From: Ramazzottius varieornatus | Taxonomy: Eukaryota; Tardigrada; Eutardigrada; Parachela; Ramazzottiidae | Length of the DNA: 64,000 nt | Direction of reading: 5' to 3' | Assembly (NCBI GenBank): GCA_001949185.1 | Contig: BDGG01000004.1 | Location: 2,983,267-3,047,266 of the forward strand | Shown here: positions 48,801 through 60,235 of the stretch, one piece after another | Layout of the letters: every line of letters starts with the position of its first letter | Numbering within the stretch: the stretch's first letter is position 1 | Notes under the pieces: model-generated | What the model was told of the DNA's origin: nothing | The model's database searches: none | Seen by the model: the letters and a program-made list of their open reading frames with translations, nothing else | Program-made: the position numbers and the translations under genes

Positions 48801-50225
48801 ATAGTTTGATAGCGATGGCCAACGTCGCCACTTCCAGAAATTACACCGTTCCACAGATGGGAAACGACATCGGCATCATGATCGAGGAAGGAAGGTACTG
48901 ACCCACTAAATTGGTCAGAGCGGACGTTCTTTTAGTACATCTGCTCTTCAATTCACTCCTTTTGTCTTCAGACATCCTTTGCAAGAGCTCTACGTTCCTA
49001 CATTTGTCCCAAATTCGACGTCGATCGGTTATGATGAGAACCGAGTCAACATCTTGACTGGACCCAACATGTCGGGGAAAAGTGTCTACCTCAAACAGGT
49101 AGGTCTTTGAACATTCTTTCTATATTCTGCCACGCGACCGCTCGAACTACAGTACAAGACACTATAACCGTGATGAATGAAAATGAACCTAGGTCGCGGT
49201 GATGGTCTTCCTGGCACACGTCGGATGTCCGGTACCGGCTTCGGTGGCCAAGATAGGGTACACGGATAAGATCTTCACACGCCTTCTCAGTGATGAAACC
49301 GTAGCTCTTCGACAGTCTGCATTCCTGATCGACTTGACCCAGGTGCATCCGTCCATTTTACTTCGAATTCGGTGTTATCGTTGAACTCGTGCTTTGTCAG
49401 GTTGGGCTGGCCGTCAACTACGCCACGAACAAGTCGCTGATCATCCTGGACGAGTTCGGCAAGGGAACTCGAGCTTCCGATGGGCTTGCTCTTCTCGCTA
49501 GCATCCTCAGGTTCTTCTCAAACAGGTCGTTTGACACTTCAACCACAAGCTCGACGACCCATGGACTGAGAAACATCGGCAGTGTTAACGGTACCATCAA
49601 CGGAAGGAGGGTCGCACATCAACCGCCCGTGATTCTTCTGGCCACTCACTTCCACACTTTGATGGAACTGGTCCCGACAACGACGATGATACGATATCTC
49701 GTAAGTCTTTTCCCACATTGGCACGCATATTTCAATATCTCAAAGTACATTACTAATTTTGCGTGTAAAACTGCAGACTCTGGACACGGTGCATTCGGAT
49801 GGCCAATCACTGGTTTTCCTGTACAAAGTCAAAACCGGCATGTTCTACTCAAGCCACGCAACACTAACGTCGCGAGCTGCGGGGTTTTCAGAGAAGGTTG
49901 TGGAAAGGATGCAAGAAATGACAGAGAAGTTACGAGACAACAAGCCGATCGAACCTCTGGCCAAGCTTCGCACTAGCGGCGCTGGCTTCTGCGACCTGTA
50001 AGGAACTAACAGTCGTGTTTATTCCCTTCACGTAAAACTTTAATTATATCAATGGAGTTACTTGTGCCTAAATTGAACAGGACTGTGAAGTTGTATGCTC
50101 GTATGTTTCATTCCAGCGCTGGGACGATCGTGGAGAAGGTGAAGAACTTTGATCCTGTCACACATGATGCGCGTGCTATACTAGACGAGGTGCTTTGCAT
50201 CGTCCGACGAAAATCATCCCGCTAA
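45832..50225 (+). CDS. MSH5: Meiotic MutS homologue MSH5
   Basis: Partner of MSH4 in the heterodimer that stabilises meiotic recombination intermediates; it has no mismatch-binding domain I. Twenty-one exons, 953 aa: 45832-46056, 46135-46258, 46327-46407, 46470-46613, 46713-46834, 46890-46987, 47067-47102, 47175-47363, 47445-47583, 47644-47706, 47790-47867, 47954-48010, 48070-48142, 48205-48314, 48392-48472, 48560-48894, 48972-49098, 49193-49342, 49401-49700, 49777-49997 and 50117-50225. After a non-conserved first exon, [14 protein letters not shown] opens the conserved part. The core shows [18 protein letters not shown] and LWFSRPTQ. The ATPase has Walker [16 protein letters not shown], signature region RQSAFLIDL, Walker [17 protein letters not shown] and the H-loop LLATHFHTL. 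About 25 extra Ser/Thr/Asn-rich residues lie between Walker B and the H-loop. It is longer than human MSH5 (834 aa). Confidence 0.95.
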
Positions 50226-50468
50226 AGCTAGGTGGCTGGTCTTGGCGTCTGACGTTTCATTGTTTTCTTCTGTGCAGTATTTATTGTTCAATTATTATAT
50301 CACAATTATTGATTCTGCGCTCATAGTATATATAGGTTCTAAGGCTAAAGTACCTGTGCCGACCCCGTACAGAATGTTCTATTTGAATCTCATTTAAGAG
50401 TCAAGACTCGTTCACTAATAGTATCGTAGAACACGGAAGAGCACAATGTCACCTCCCGGATTATGAAT

Positions 50469-51398
50469 TTACGATTGAACGGTGATAGACGAATCAGGAG
50501 ATCGAAGGACTCTCAGTGTGAACGGTGGATCAGTTTTGAGGTGTGCCACACTCTCTTCGAAGTCCAGTCCGTCCAGGCGTATCTCATTCACTTCCGTAAT
50601 CACATCGCCAGCCTTAATATGTGCCGTCGCTGCTGAACTTCCGGGTTTGACAGCAGAGACCAAAATCCCATCCGGATGTGGTCGCACATGAACGCCAAAC
50701 GTTTCTTCGGCTGGAAGATCTTTCACGTACAGCAGCATATCATTCGTTGAGTGTTTGATGTTCGAAGAACCTCTGATTTTTCCGGGGTTCTCGGCGTTCC
50801 ATGATGCGAAGACCCATCGAGGATTCTCATGATTACTTTTTGATTGTAGAGGGACCATTCCCACACGCTTCACCAACAGCTCCAGATGGAAATTAATCTT
50901 GACATAGTCCACAAACATGCGATGGGTAACGTTAGCCGTAGTCAAGCCATTCACGCGAAGAACTTCCAGTCCAGGTCGAAGCCCATTGATCAAGGCCGGG
51001 CTACCCCGATCAACCGACGATACAAAGATGGCGCATTTTTGATCCTTGCCTCCACAAACACGGAACCCAAAGTCTTCTTCCAAATAGCGGCGTTTGAGGA
51101 CGACCCGATCGATCCTGTTTTTGTTGAAGTACGGAAGTGCCGCACTGTACTTCAGCTGGTCTTGAAGACGTACCATTGGTCGACACAAGTCAAACAGATC
51201 CATCTGCTCGGGACTGTGCACCAGCTCAGTCAATCGACGAGCCAACATTGCAGCAGTGGTGAAGCCTATTTGATACTGATTCAACACCTTCTTCAAATAC
51301 AGGCGACTTTGCGTTGATGGGAATATCTTGACGAGTTCCTTGTCGAAATCAACGGCGAAGCGGGTAGTCCGGTCGGGGACTTGCACCGTGGTGGCCAT
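50469..51398 (-). CDS. USH1C: Harmonin-like protein with two PDZ domains, intronless
   Basis: Scaffold protein of the harmonin/whirlin group. One uninterrupted frame encodes 309 aa from an ATG in GAAATGGCC context. Residues 15-95 match the harmonin N-terminal helical domain (FDKELVKIFPSTQSRLYLKK, MDLFDLCRPMVRL). PDZ1 covers about 98-178 with FGFRVCGGKD as the carboxylate loop region, followed by VGMVPLQS, which matches the harmonin linker. PDZ2 covers about 220-299 with FGVHVRPH. The protein then stops, so the coiled coil, the PST region and PDZ3 of long vertebrate isoforms are missing. There is not one intron, although every neighbouring gene has several. It is convergent with MSH5, with 243 bp between stops. 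Either a retrocopied paralogue or a compact lineage form. Confidence 0.85.
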   Translation of the reverse strand: MATTVQVPDRTTRFAVDFDKELVKIFPSTQSRLYLKKVLNQYQIGFTTAAMLARRLTELVHSPEQMDLFDLCRPMVRLQDQLKYSAALPYFNKNRIDRVVLKRRYLEEDFGFRVCGGKDQKCAIFVSSVDRGSPALINGLRPGLEVLRVNGLTTANVTHRMFVDYVKINFHLELLVKRVGMVPLQSKSNHENPRWVFASWNAENPGKIRGSSNIKHSTNDMLLYVKDLPAEETFGVHVRPHPDGILVSAVKPGSSAATAHIKAGDVITEVNEIRLDGLDFEESVAHLKTDPPFTLRVLRSPDSSITVQS

Positions 51399-51587
51399 TT
51401 CCGGTACGCGAAACTGACAGTCAGAAGCAACAGTGAACAAGTTGATTTACCTATTCATCAGCTTTGGGAAAACTGGTAGACCACTCTACTAAAAATTCGA
51501 GAAGAGTTCCACCGATAAAACATTCAAAACGTATGCCATCTGCTCGACTGAGGCCATGGATTATCAGCAAGGTATCACGAATCAAGT

Positions 51588-52946
51588 TTACTTCTTCTTT
51601 CCTTTTGCTAAGTCAGCCAAAGTTAATTTTTTGCCAGACAATGGTGCCTTCTGAGGCGGCTTATTCGAAGAGGCAGAGGATAAGGCGGGCCTACTGACAT
51701 CAAGATCAGTTTTGTGATTCGAAAATGCGGCAGAAGTTCCGGATAGCATTTGACTAAAAGATGCTTTCAATTGTTCAGAATGTTGTTGAGCAGCTTTCGC
51801 AGCAGGTACAGCATGCTCTGCTAATCTTCCGGCTTGGTGACTGGTCATCTGATTCCGTATTGTTCTGTCATACTTTTCGCGGAGCAGTGAAAGCGCAGAT
51901 TCAGCCAGTTTCTCACAAGAGTGCACACAGAGAGCTAATCCCTAAAACGGAAAAAATGCGTCAGGGACAGCACCAACCAAGAACAGGCACAACAATGTTC
52001 AGCTCGTAGTAAAGAATCAGAGAGTGTCGCTTACCTTTCGGTAAATATCCAGCGACATCTGACCCTTCGTGAACACATGAGCGATTTTGTTCGACAGAGC
52101 AAAGTACTCCATCATTATGATACCCTGTCCTTCCTCCAAATGCTCAAGGTCGATCCGGATTGACGAGGCTTTCTCGTCAGTGGGAGATACCGCGATATCC
52201 TCTCCACTTATCACCTACATTGTCAGCGAAATAAATATGACATAGAAGAGACTTTGTGAAACCCGCACTACGGTGAAATACTTGTGTACTCACCGCTTTT
52301 GCAACGACCATGAAATCTTTCTGGGAATAGCCCATGTCTACAAGAGCAGTCGACAGGCCCAAGATGGACAACGGAAGTTCTACGAAATGGGTATGAGTTG
52401 AACGGTGAGCACAGACCATAATATGGTAAGAATGTTGCGGTAATGCACTCACTGTTGTCGTCATCGCGTATGGCGAACGCATTTGCCTCGTAGTCGGAGA
52501 ATGGACATTGGTTCTGTAAAATGGCAAAAACAAGATTAACAGATTCTTTCATCTTCATTTCGTTGTTGTATATATTGCTGCGCGTGTTTGACTTTTATCG
52601 GAATACCAGGTCGTACCGGGACACTTAGGCTGTCGTACAGCCGGTTCGTCAGCGAAGCGTAGTCCAGCGGCATACCCTTGGTAGGTCCTTCCAAATCATT
52701 TCGTCGATCTACGCCAGATTTCCCCCAAGAAGACCGGCTATGCTCAGCGCGGCTACTGAATGGCAATATGTCTGCTAACATGACGGTGCCCGATCGCTTT
52801 TCCTTGGCATACGAGGTAACCAAGTCTTCGTATTTTACCTCCAACCGCCCACGTAACCATCGTTTTCCTCTTCGGTGTTTTCCTTTTCTTTTGGTTCGAA
52901 GTTGAAGTTCCTCTCTAGACAAGCACGAAGTAGGGTTCAAAGCCAT
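51588..52946 (-). CDS. Unrecognised helical protein, about 350 aa
   Basis: Exons 52453-52513, 52294-52379, 52035-52214 and 51588-51941 chain with consistent phases. A first exon runs from 52946 (ATG) to about 52552, but its donor cannot be placed: the only nearby GT gives the wrong phase and would create a stop. Residues near the start are basic (KRKGKHRRGKRWLRGR). The middle is amphipathic helix with LSILGLSTALVDMGYSQKDF and EGQGIIMMEYFALSNKIAHV. The C-terminal exon has CVHSCEKLAESALSLLREKY and ends in a Lys-rich tail LADLAKGKKK. No transmembrane segment is present. I do not recognise the family. Acidic MIT-like or helical-bundle folds are possibilities only. Confidence 0.6.
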
Positions 52947-53874
52947 TACGAGCTCAAAACGACAAATTTATGTAAAGAATATAGAATACTGAACGAGCTG
53001 GGCAGCATGGGCTTTGCGTCGTCTCTGTTAGTAGCCATCTTACACTGAAACTTCCACGACGTTCTTGTGGACATCGCTTCCGCTTTCGAGCTGGACCGTA
53101 TGACATCCATCTTTGAATGTCGTACTGAACAGTCCGATCCCTGTAGAGAGCAAGATTACATTCCGGTTACTTCGGCGTGAAACGTGCAGTACACACAACG
53201 ACGCAGATGTCCCTGAGCCTACCGGTTACAGAAGACTCCAAGGGACTGGCGTCAGCAGTACGGTCCATCATCGCTCATGTACACTCCACCCAGTTAACAT
53301 CCAATGCCTTTGGTACTCACGCAACACTGCAGGAAGTACGACCCGGATCCAGGATTCGGAAATCAGAGGATGACCGAAAGTCCGGCCTCCCCAGATAAAC
53401 AAAATTTTCATAAGCAACTTTGCGATTCCCGAATCAGACTAACGTGTGAAGAGAAATGCGAATCGTCAATCAACCGGACAACCTGAACCTACGAAGTTAG
53501 ACTTCGCGATGACGTCACGGCACTGCTGTTGCGTACTGTTGTCACCATTGTCACTTCTCTATGCCCAGTATGTTTGATGATTGATGAAGCGGTTTTAATT
53601 ACTGAAGCTCTGCGCCAGCGCCGGGCGAAAAACTCACGTTGTCAGTTCCAAATTTTCGAGACGATCCTCTGTTTATCGGATATGGTGGTGCCTAGACCCC
53701 GTACACCAGCCAGAGCATCGTGGTCATGTACAATAAAGAATACAGAAAGAGTACAGCTATCACTCCAGACCAAAGAATTATAAAAGAGCCAGGCAGCGAA
53801 CCCAATGTTCTTCGAAGGCCGCAGCTAAAAAAGGATTGGAAAAGGAAGCAGCAGCAACGGAAGAAAGGAAGTGA
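52947..53874. other. Intergenic, nothing recognised
   Basis: 928 bp between two minus-strand genes: the promoter of the 51.6-52.9 kb gene and the 3' flank of NKAPD1. Short plus-strand frames (53113-53373, 53529-53783) have no family signature. Confidence 0.4.
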
Positions 53875-54482
53875 TTACACATTACAATCCTTCTGATCCC
53901 GTTCTTTACGCTTCTTTTTCTTCTTCTTAGAGTGCTTCGAAGATTTTCTTTTTTCACGCTCTGTGAGGTCCTCCGGCGACCTATCACGCACAGAGTCTTT
54001 ATTTATTCTTGAATGGCATTGCGAAGATTCATTCCCACGTTTCTCTTTCCTGTGTTTCGACTTTGACTTCTCGGCTTCTAACTCCTCGGGATACAGTTCC
54101 CTGAATCCATCGTGATGCCACCTGAGTGAAAAGACAGTCTAAAAATGAACCCACTTCGATTCATTGTATAACAATTCACGCCTTACTTGTCTGGATCTGC
54201 TTCCTTACACTCTGCAAGACGGCGGAGCCACACTTTCCCTTCACGACTTTCTTCCTCGTGGTCAGAAGAGTGCCTCTTTCGTTTAGCGCGTCTTGTAGAC
54301 TCATCTCGACTGCGATAATGGCGAAAATATTTGTCTTTCCGTTCGTCTCTCTTCGTTGCGTCCTTTCTCTGAGATTCGTTACCTTTCTGGCTCCACAAGA
54401 GCTGTTCCTCCACGGCCCGGTTATGAGCAGTTACATGGCGAATGCTGTTCCACAAAAGAAGCTTCCCTCCTGGCTGTAGCAT
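53875..54482 (-). CDS. NKAPD1: NKAPD1-like protein (C11orf57 family)
   Basis: Two exons, 54187-54482 and 53875-54121, giving 180 aa. The N-terminus GGKLLLWNSIRHVTAHNRAV matches the NKAP-domain protein signature (GKVLLRNVIRHTDAHN in human, from memory of the family). The block KWHHDGFRELYPEELE, spanning the splice junction, matches the second conserved motif (GHSGYKELYPEEFE). The rest is strongly basic, with Arg/Ser and a Lys run, ending KERDQKDCNV, as in nuclear proteins of this family. The molecular function is unknown. The start was set at the ATG just before the conserved motif; the open frame upstream uses no earlier ATG. Confidence 0.82.
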
Positions 54483-56316
54483 TCGTGTTGGTTGTTCCAA
54501 CGATGGAGTTCCGCAGGACCGTACCCGTAGCTATGTCCTCCTACCCATCATCCAGAGCCGCTTGACAAGACAGTCACGACACCATCCAACAAACTCTAGC
54601 CGTAAAATGAGAGCACAAAGTGCAGACATGCGTCCAAACTACGAGAAGATGCTATGGCGCTCAACGAAACGATTCCCGAAGAATTCTTCAACTTTCGACA
54701 TCAGACCAATCAACAATCAAAACGATACAATCCTGAAATTGCGTAATCTTGGAAGCCGGAGTAAGGCTAGGCGAAGCGGTTGTCGAGTTGCTATACTACA
54801 AAGCTAAGCTGATCGCTTAGTAATTGTGTTGCCCCAAAGTTCATGCGTGACGACACAAACCCAACAAAGCGCAAGCCGGATTTAGCGAGACCCACTTGCC
54901 AAGGTTGTTCGTCATACGCACTCTTATGCCGCCGCGTACGATCGATCGACAATCGTTAAAGTGGGCGACGGATTTTCCGTCAAGAGTTACCACATTCCAC
55001 AAGCTTGCCAGTTGCCACTGCATGTGCGTCTCGGAAATCTAGCGAAACTTATGCTTGTCCATGATCTTTCGGCCCATATGTCCAGTTCTTAGGTAACAAG
55101 CGGCTCAAAACAAAAGTCCTGGTAAAGTGAAGATCTCTGCGACATCGTTCATCATCATCCAACAAGGGACGGGTTTCCCTAAGAGAAGTTATACCATATT
55201 TGCCCAGAAAACTCATCTGAGTAAGTAAAAGCTGCCGAATATGGACGTCTCCGTTATTCAGTGAACCGACGCAGTCCGCAGGATCGTTCCTCTAGCTCTC
55301 TGGTTTCCTGGTGGTCCTCTTTTTGGGAGCTTTCGTCTTTTTGCACACGTTCTCAAATTAAAGATGGCGGAACTGGCAGTACTAGTTTGACGCATTGGGT
55401 GTCGTCACTGATTGACTGATACATTCCACTGCTTAAACTTTGAAACACATCAGTCCCCTCGCCCTTTCTGGTCTCCCAACTGCTCCACCGAAGGCTACAA
55501 CCAACCACTTTGAAGTCTGACTTGTGAAAAGCAACCTGGAATACTGGAATATCCGCTCCCGAAATAATATTCGCTTAAAGTATTCTACTGAAATATCTCC
55601 AAATATTATTGAACGAAGAAACAGTTTTTCTCACGGACTTCGTTTTAAAACCCAACAACCTGCAAGATTTGATCCAAAAATATGAGCTTAAAATCTCTAT
55701 AACGAATGGCAACATTCGGAGAAAACTTTCGTAGTGTCGTTTGATTATCTTTTTGACGAAATTGAATTTTGATTGAATTATACCAATCTCTGTGCCCCAG
55801 TCGGTCGGTTGATTGAAGTCGCCTTTCAGCAGTAATCGATCGATATTTTGATACGATATCCGACTGGGCACCTCCCGTCTTCTGCCCAATTTTCTTTCGT
55901 TCTTTCTTGAATTAAATGACTTTCTTATGGTTACGGGAAGATTTCAATGTAAGAATTTTCAGAGAATTTCAAGCATGAAGGGCTCGATGAAGCTAAGCTG
56001 CATACCCGACATTGATGTCTGAGCAGGGAGGTGTTGAAGTCGAACAGCGTGTCCGCAGCCCGACGGCACAACAAAAAGTCAGTAAGTGTTGATAGCAAAT
56101 ACCGCAAGATGGCGCCCACCTTCATTCCAAAGTCCCCAACTTAGAGCTTGTCCGTTTCTCGCTTTTTATGGAGGAGAAAATTTTAATGTTGAAAGTACGT
56201 TTATGGACCAGGCGAACAACCAGAAACCACTAGAGTCATGTAGAGAAGGTTTTGGGTCCTTTGAATATTCTGGACGTTCTACGTCGTTCACTTCTTTTTG
56301 CAGATACCAGTCCGAA
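54483..56316. other. Intergenic, 1.8 kb, partly AT-rich
   Basis: Upstream of both NKAPD1 (minus) and the CCCH gene (plus). Bases 55560-55930 are more AT-rich than the surroundings and contain an open minus-strand frame listed separately. No gene is assigned. Confidence 0.4.
55575..55889 (-). mobile_element. Possible LINE endonuclease remnant
   Basis: An open minus-strand frame of 104 codons with no ATG context reads IDRLLLKGDFNQPTDWG. This resembles the GDFN-x-P-x-x-DW motif of AP-endonuclease domains in non-LTR retrotransposons. The remainder is Lys/Phe/Ile-rich and not recognisable. The segment is AT-rich compared with its flanks, in keeping with a foreign origin. The motif is short, so chance similarity is quite possible. 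Confidence 0.25.
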
Positions 56317-59300
56317 ATGGTAGAGGAAGTGGATCTGGAAGAAGGAGAGGTCACAGAGTCGGAGGAAGAGCAGAGCGGAGAAGAAGAGAACCATCTGGTT
56401 AAAACAGCAAAATCGGCGAACCCACCGCCAAACAAACTTACAGGTTTGTTTCCCCGCTCCGGTCTGTAGGGCGTTGGAGCTGAGCAATTACTGAAGTTGT
56501 GGTTGATCGACTCCCATATTCCACAGAACCCGCAAGGACCGATAAGAAGGATTCCGCAAAACCTCGGCGCAACGAAGTTATTGCGGCCGCTATTGCCTCG
56601 GACAACAAGAAAGAACTTCCCAGAGTATGTCTATCCATTCAAACCCAAACTTATGGGAGCAACGAGAGAAAAAACAAAAAGAAGGGTGTAATTTATACAT
56701 ATCCAGGCCACGCAGCATGAACAGAGGTTGTACTAGTCTCGAGATCCAGACTTTCTATCCCCTCCTAGTAGTGCGAACAGGCGATGGCGCCAGTCCGCGA
56801 GAGACATTATGCAGTCACACTATCACAGAAACCATAGTGTATCAAATACGGAGTCAAAATCTGGACTCCGTCAAACAGGCGATCAGAGAACCAGACTCAT
56901 CTTTCTCCCTTTGACGAATGCTTTAACAGGTGTTGTGTTTAGAAACAGACTGGCGCCAGAAAGGGCGACAGAAAGCGAAATGACGACAGAGAACCTAGGG
57001 GGTTCGAGAAATCTCGGCGGAAGTCTCCCGAAGCCGACCCAGAAGCATCGTTCGAGGATGAGCTAGATGCTTACCAGAATTCGCAGCGAAGTCTTCCGCG
57101 TGGCCGTGATCGAGAACCTTTGGAATCTCGCGATACTCGCCGACGGCCATCACCGGTAAGAACTGCCGAAAAACATCAGTAAGGCTCCATGCTCTTTGTC
57201 GGCACTGTGTGGAATATTGTACCGTCGTCTTTCAGAATTCGAGAAGGCCGCGAGGTGGTCGCGCCGGAGGTCCGCGATCAAACCGTCCTCCACGAGAGTC
57301 TGCTGAAGTGAGACCCAGCCGCAAAGAGAAGAGAGTACCCTGCAAGTTCTTCCTGGAAGGACGTTGTAAGTTCGGTGATGAATGTCCCTTCAGCCATGAC
57401 GTTCTGCAGACGAAAAAGCTCGAAGCATGCAAGTTCTACGCTGGTGGTGCCTGCAATAAAGGCCCTCTTTGCGTGTACATGCACCAAGAGTTCCCCTGCA
57501 AGTTCTTCCATACCGGTCAGAAGTGCTTCTCAGGTGACAACTGCAGATTCACTCATGATCGATTGTCTGCTGATCAGAAGCTGGCGCTTGAGAATTACCT
57601 TGAGAAAGAAAACAAGTTCAAAGATGACAGACACCACCAACGAGAGAACCCTCACCGTTCTCCGCCGCTTTTGCCGCAACAGGAAGAGTACCGAGATCCC
57701 TCAAGAGCTGGACTTCTACCCACACCGCCCGATGCATCGACTAGCTTTGATAACTCTCGGAGAAGGTAAGCTCACGAAGTATGCGTTCGCAAAAACTTGA
57801 AGTTTTTAACTTTTCCGGGAGCGAAATCACATAAAGATCCGTCATTTAAGAATTAACCATAAGTTTCCTTGTTGCAGGCCGGATTTCTTCCGAGAAACCT
57901 TGCCGGATCGACGTTCTCAAGAACCGAGAGATTTCCGAGGAGCCGATCCACATATAGATCGAAATGGTGCTGGTTTTGACCGTCATCGAGATAGCTTTGA
58001 TAACCAGAGACCTGCGAATGAAGGCATGTACGGTCGTGGTCCTTCGCAAGAGCATTTCCCATTTCGTGATAACTTGCCAAGCAGCAGGCCGTATGGAGGT
58101 AAATTATCGACTAGCTTATTCTATCAGGTTTCTGTCATCTACTCCGCAGTCCGGATATGTGGATGCTTCTGATTTATATCCATATCTGGCCTTGCTTTTT
58201 GCAGATGTGCTTTCCCCTCGAGGCTCTGAGCATTCCGAAGATGCTTTTCCTAGTTCTGTTGCTCCTCAAGCTCCACGACTACTCGCCCGACTTCAACAAC
58301 GTGCCCAGCAAATGATGTTGCCGGAAAAGCCAGAAGAACCTGTGGCCAAGAAGGCGGAAGAGGAATTCGCACATCAGATGACTGTAAATGACTACCCACC
58401 GGACGAAAGCCCCGAACGACATTTAGTGATCAACGAGCCGACTAGCCAAGGTGCTTTAATTCATACTGCATACTAATGCAAAAACTCAGCTTGAAGCTCA
58501 AAACCTGGCTGACTTTTCGTTTTTTGTGTTTAACAGAGCCTCCTCCTCTTCCTCAAGGCCAAGATTCTCAATCATCGATATCACACTGGGGCGGAAGTGA
58601 TGACGAAGACGACGGTAGTGACCAGTTTCTCGCAAACTCCCTGAAGCGTCAACAAGAGCCGGTAGGAGCTCATAGACTCTTCAATACGAATCTTCTCCGC
58701 TGTATCAATCTCTGAAACCTTATTGCTTGTTTTAGAATCGTGGTCCTTGGAATCGATATGAGGGAGAGTGGCGCTCCCTGCAGGAGTTTCAGTTGTATGC
58801 TGAAGAACCTTTCATGGGTGAGCAGCTCCTCAATCGTGGAAAAGTTCTCTTGTCGGTGCCGCTCCCTCCCGAACAGTACTATCCACCGCAACAAGAATTC
58901 CTACCAGCCTATGTTCCACAAGGTCCAGAATACGGCGATCCACAGTGGGGCTATCAGGATCCACAGTTGGCCTACTACCCACCCGAGCCCTACCATGACC
59001 CGCATGCAGCATTAATTCCGCCTGTTGCTGGAGCCGTAGATCCCAGGCTGGCCCGTGCTGGTAACTTCGACTACCCTTACCCACCTCATGAACCGGAAAT
59101 AATGCATCAACACGTTCCAGCCGAACCACAGGTAAATTCCTTCGGCCTGAACGATCATCGAGTGAACCAAAATTGGGATTTTAAAAAAACTGAAGTAGCG
59201 TACCGAACAAGACAATTGAAATGTTTAACTCAGGGAGTATATAAAAGCGATATAATTTCCTAAGCTCTTTGCTGTATCTACAGATTGCTCCCACCCTGGA

Positions 59301-59802
59301 AGCGGTAATGCAAAAACTTTTGGGTGTCAGCGGATTGAGTCCCGCCATTCCACTGCGTCCAGTAGTAGCTCCAGAAATAGAAGGTTCCCTTGAGAAGAAC
59401 CCTGAGCCACCAATGTACCGACTGGAACTTTTGGTCACGCGTCCTGCCATGGACTACAATGCGGCTCTGTACCAGCGTCTTCTGGTCTTTAGATCAGCGG
59501 AGGACCTGGCAATAGATCCGCGAATAGCCAAAATAACCAAAAGTTTGACGGTTGGACCTCCACCAGCTCCCCAGTCGGCTCCTTCGGTAAGCACGGTGGT
59601 TGTTACCAAACCAATGTTCTCACTCGAGCCAACAGAGGTCGACGAGTCCAAGAAAGCTTCTCAAGACTTTGATGCCATCACTGCCATGTTAGCACAAGCT
59701 TTGAAGAAACGGGAAGCTGAAGGGGAAGGTGACAAGGCTAGTCCCGAGAAGAAAATGCGAAGGGTGGCCGCTTCTTCAGACACGGCCTATGCTATAAGCT
59801 AA
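56317..59802 (+). CDS. ZC3H4: CCCH zinc-finger protein, ZC3H4 / suppressor of sable type
   Basis: Nuclear CCCH protein of the ZC3H4/6/8 group, which restrains or terminates unproductive transcription (family knowledge). Nine exons: 56317-56443, 56527-56624, 56943-57155, 57236-57765, 57878-58098, 58205-58450, 58537-58661, 58736-59131 and 59284-59802, giving 824 aa. An acidic N-terminus (MVEEVDLEEGEVTESEEEQS) precedes an Arg-rich stretch. Three CCCH fingers follow in tandem at about 182-260: CKFFLEGRCKFGDECPFSH, CKFYAGGACNKGPLCVYMH and CKFFHTGQKCFSGDNCRFTH. The rest is low complexity, rich in Pro/Tyr/Gln, with DPRLAR and DPRIAK motifs seen in this group. The start is the first ATG after a likely untranslated-exon acceptor (ag at about 56303); an extension within the open frame back to 56086 is possible. 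Confidence 0.9.
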
Positions 59803-60235
59803 CGTTGTGTGACGCCCTGAACACGTGGTTACTGTAGTATATTCTGCTACTTGCACGAACCCTTTTAGTTTGCCTCTTCCGCCGGATGGTTTCCGCGGCT
59901 CACCAAGCAAAGAGTGCGACCTGCTGTTATGTTTTATTAGTCTTTGTGGGTTGATGAAACCCTCCTTTCGGGTTGCCAATTAGCTGAGACGGTCTGGCAA
60001 AGTTATCTCGACACAGATTTTATTAAAAGTCGTTTCGTCACTTCGTAAGGTACCGTGGGCACACGAGTGTCACACCGAAGAAGCTCGCGCACCTATGGGT
60101 AAGTCCACATTCAAAATTATACGCTTGATACTACAGTTTACAGCACATAGATAAAGTCATGGGCCGATATTCACAGCTCCTTTGGCACAGATGAGATCAC
60201 TAACTTACATGATAGCATCGAGGGTTTCTCACATC
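59803..60235. other. Convergent intergenic region
   Basis: 433 bp between the stop codons of the CCCH gene and the quiver-like gene; 3' untranslated sequence of both. Nothing coding is visible. Confidence 0.45.

Noticed and set aside
49981-50000. Stop codon immediately after FCDL in MSH5
   Set aside because: The TAA is part of a GTAAG donor; the next exon (50117-50225) continues in phase with a helical C-terminus as expected for MSH5.
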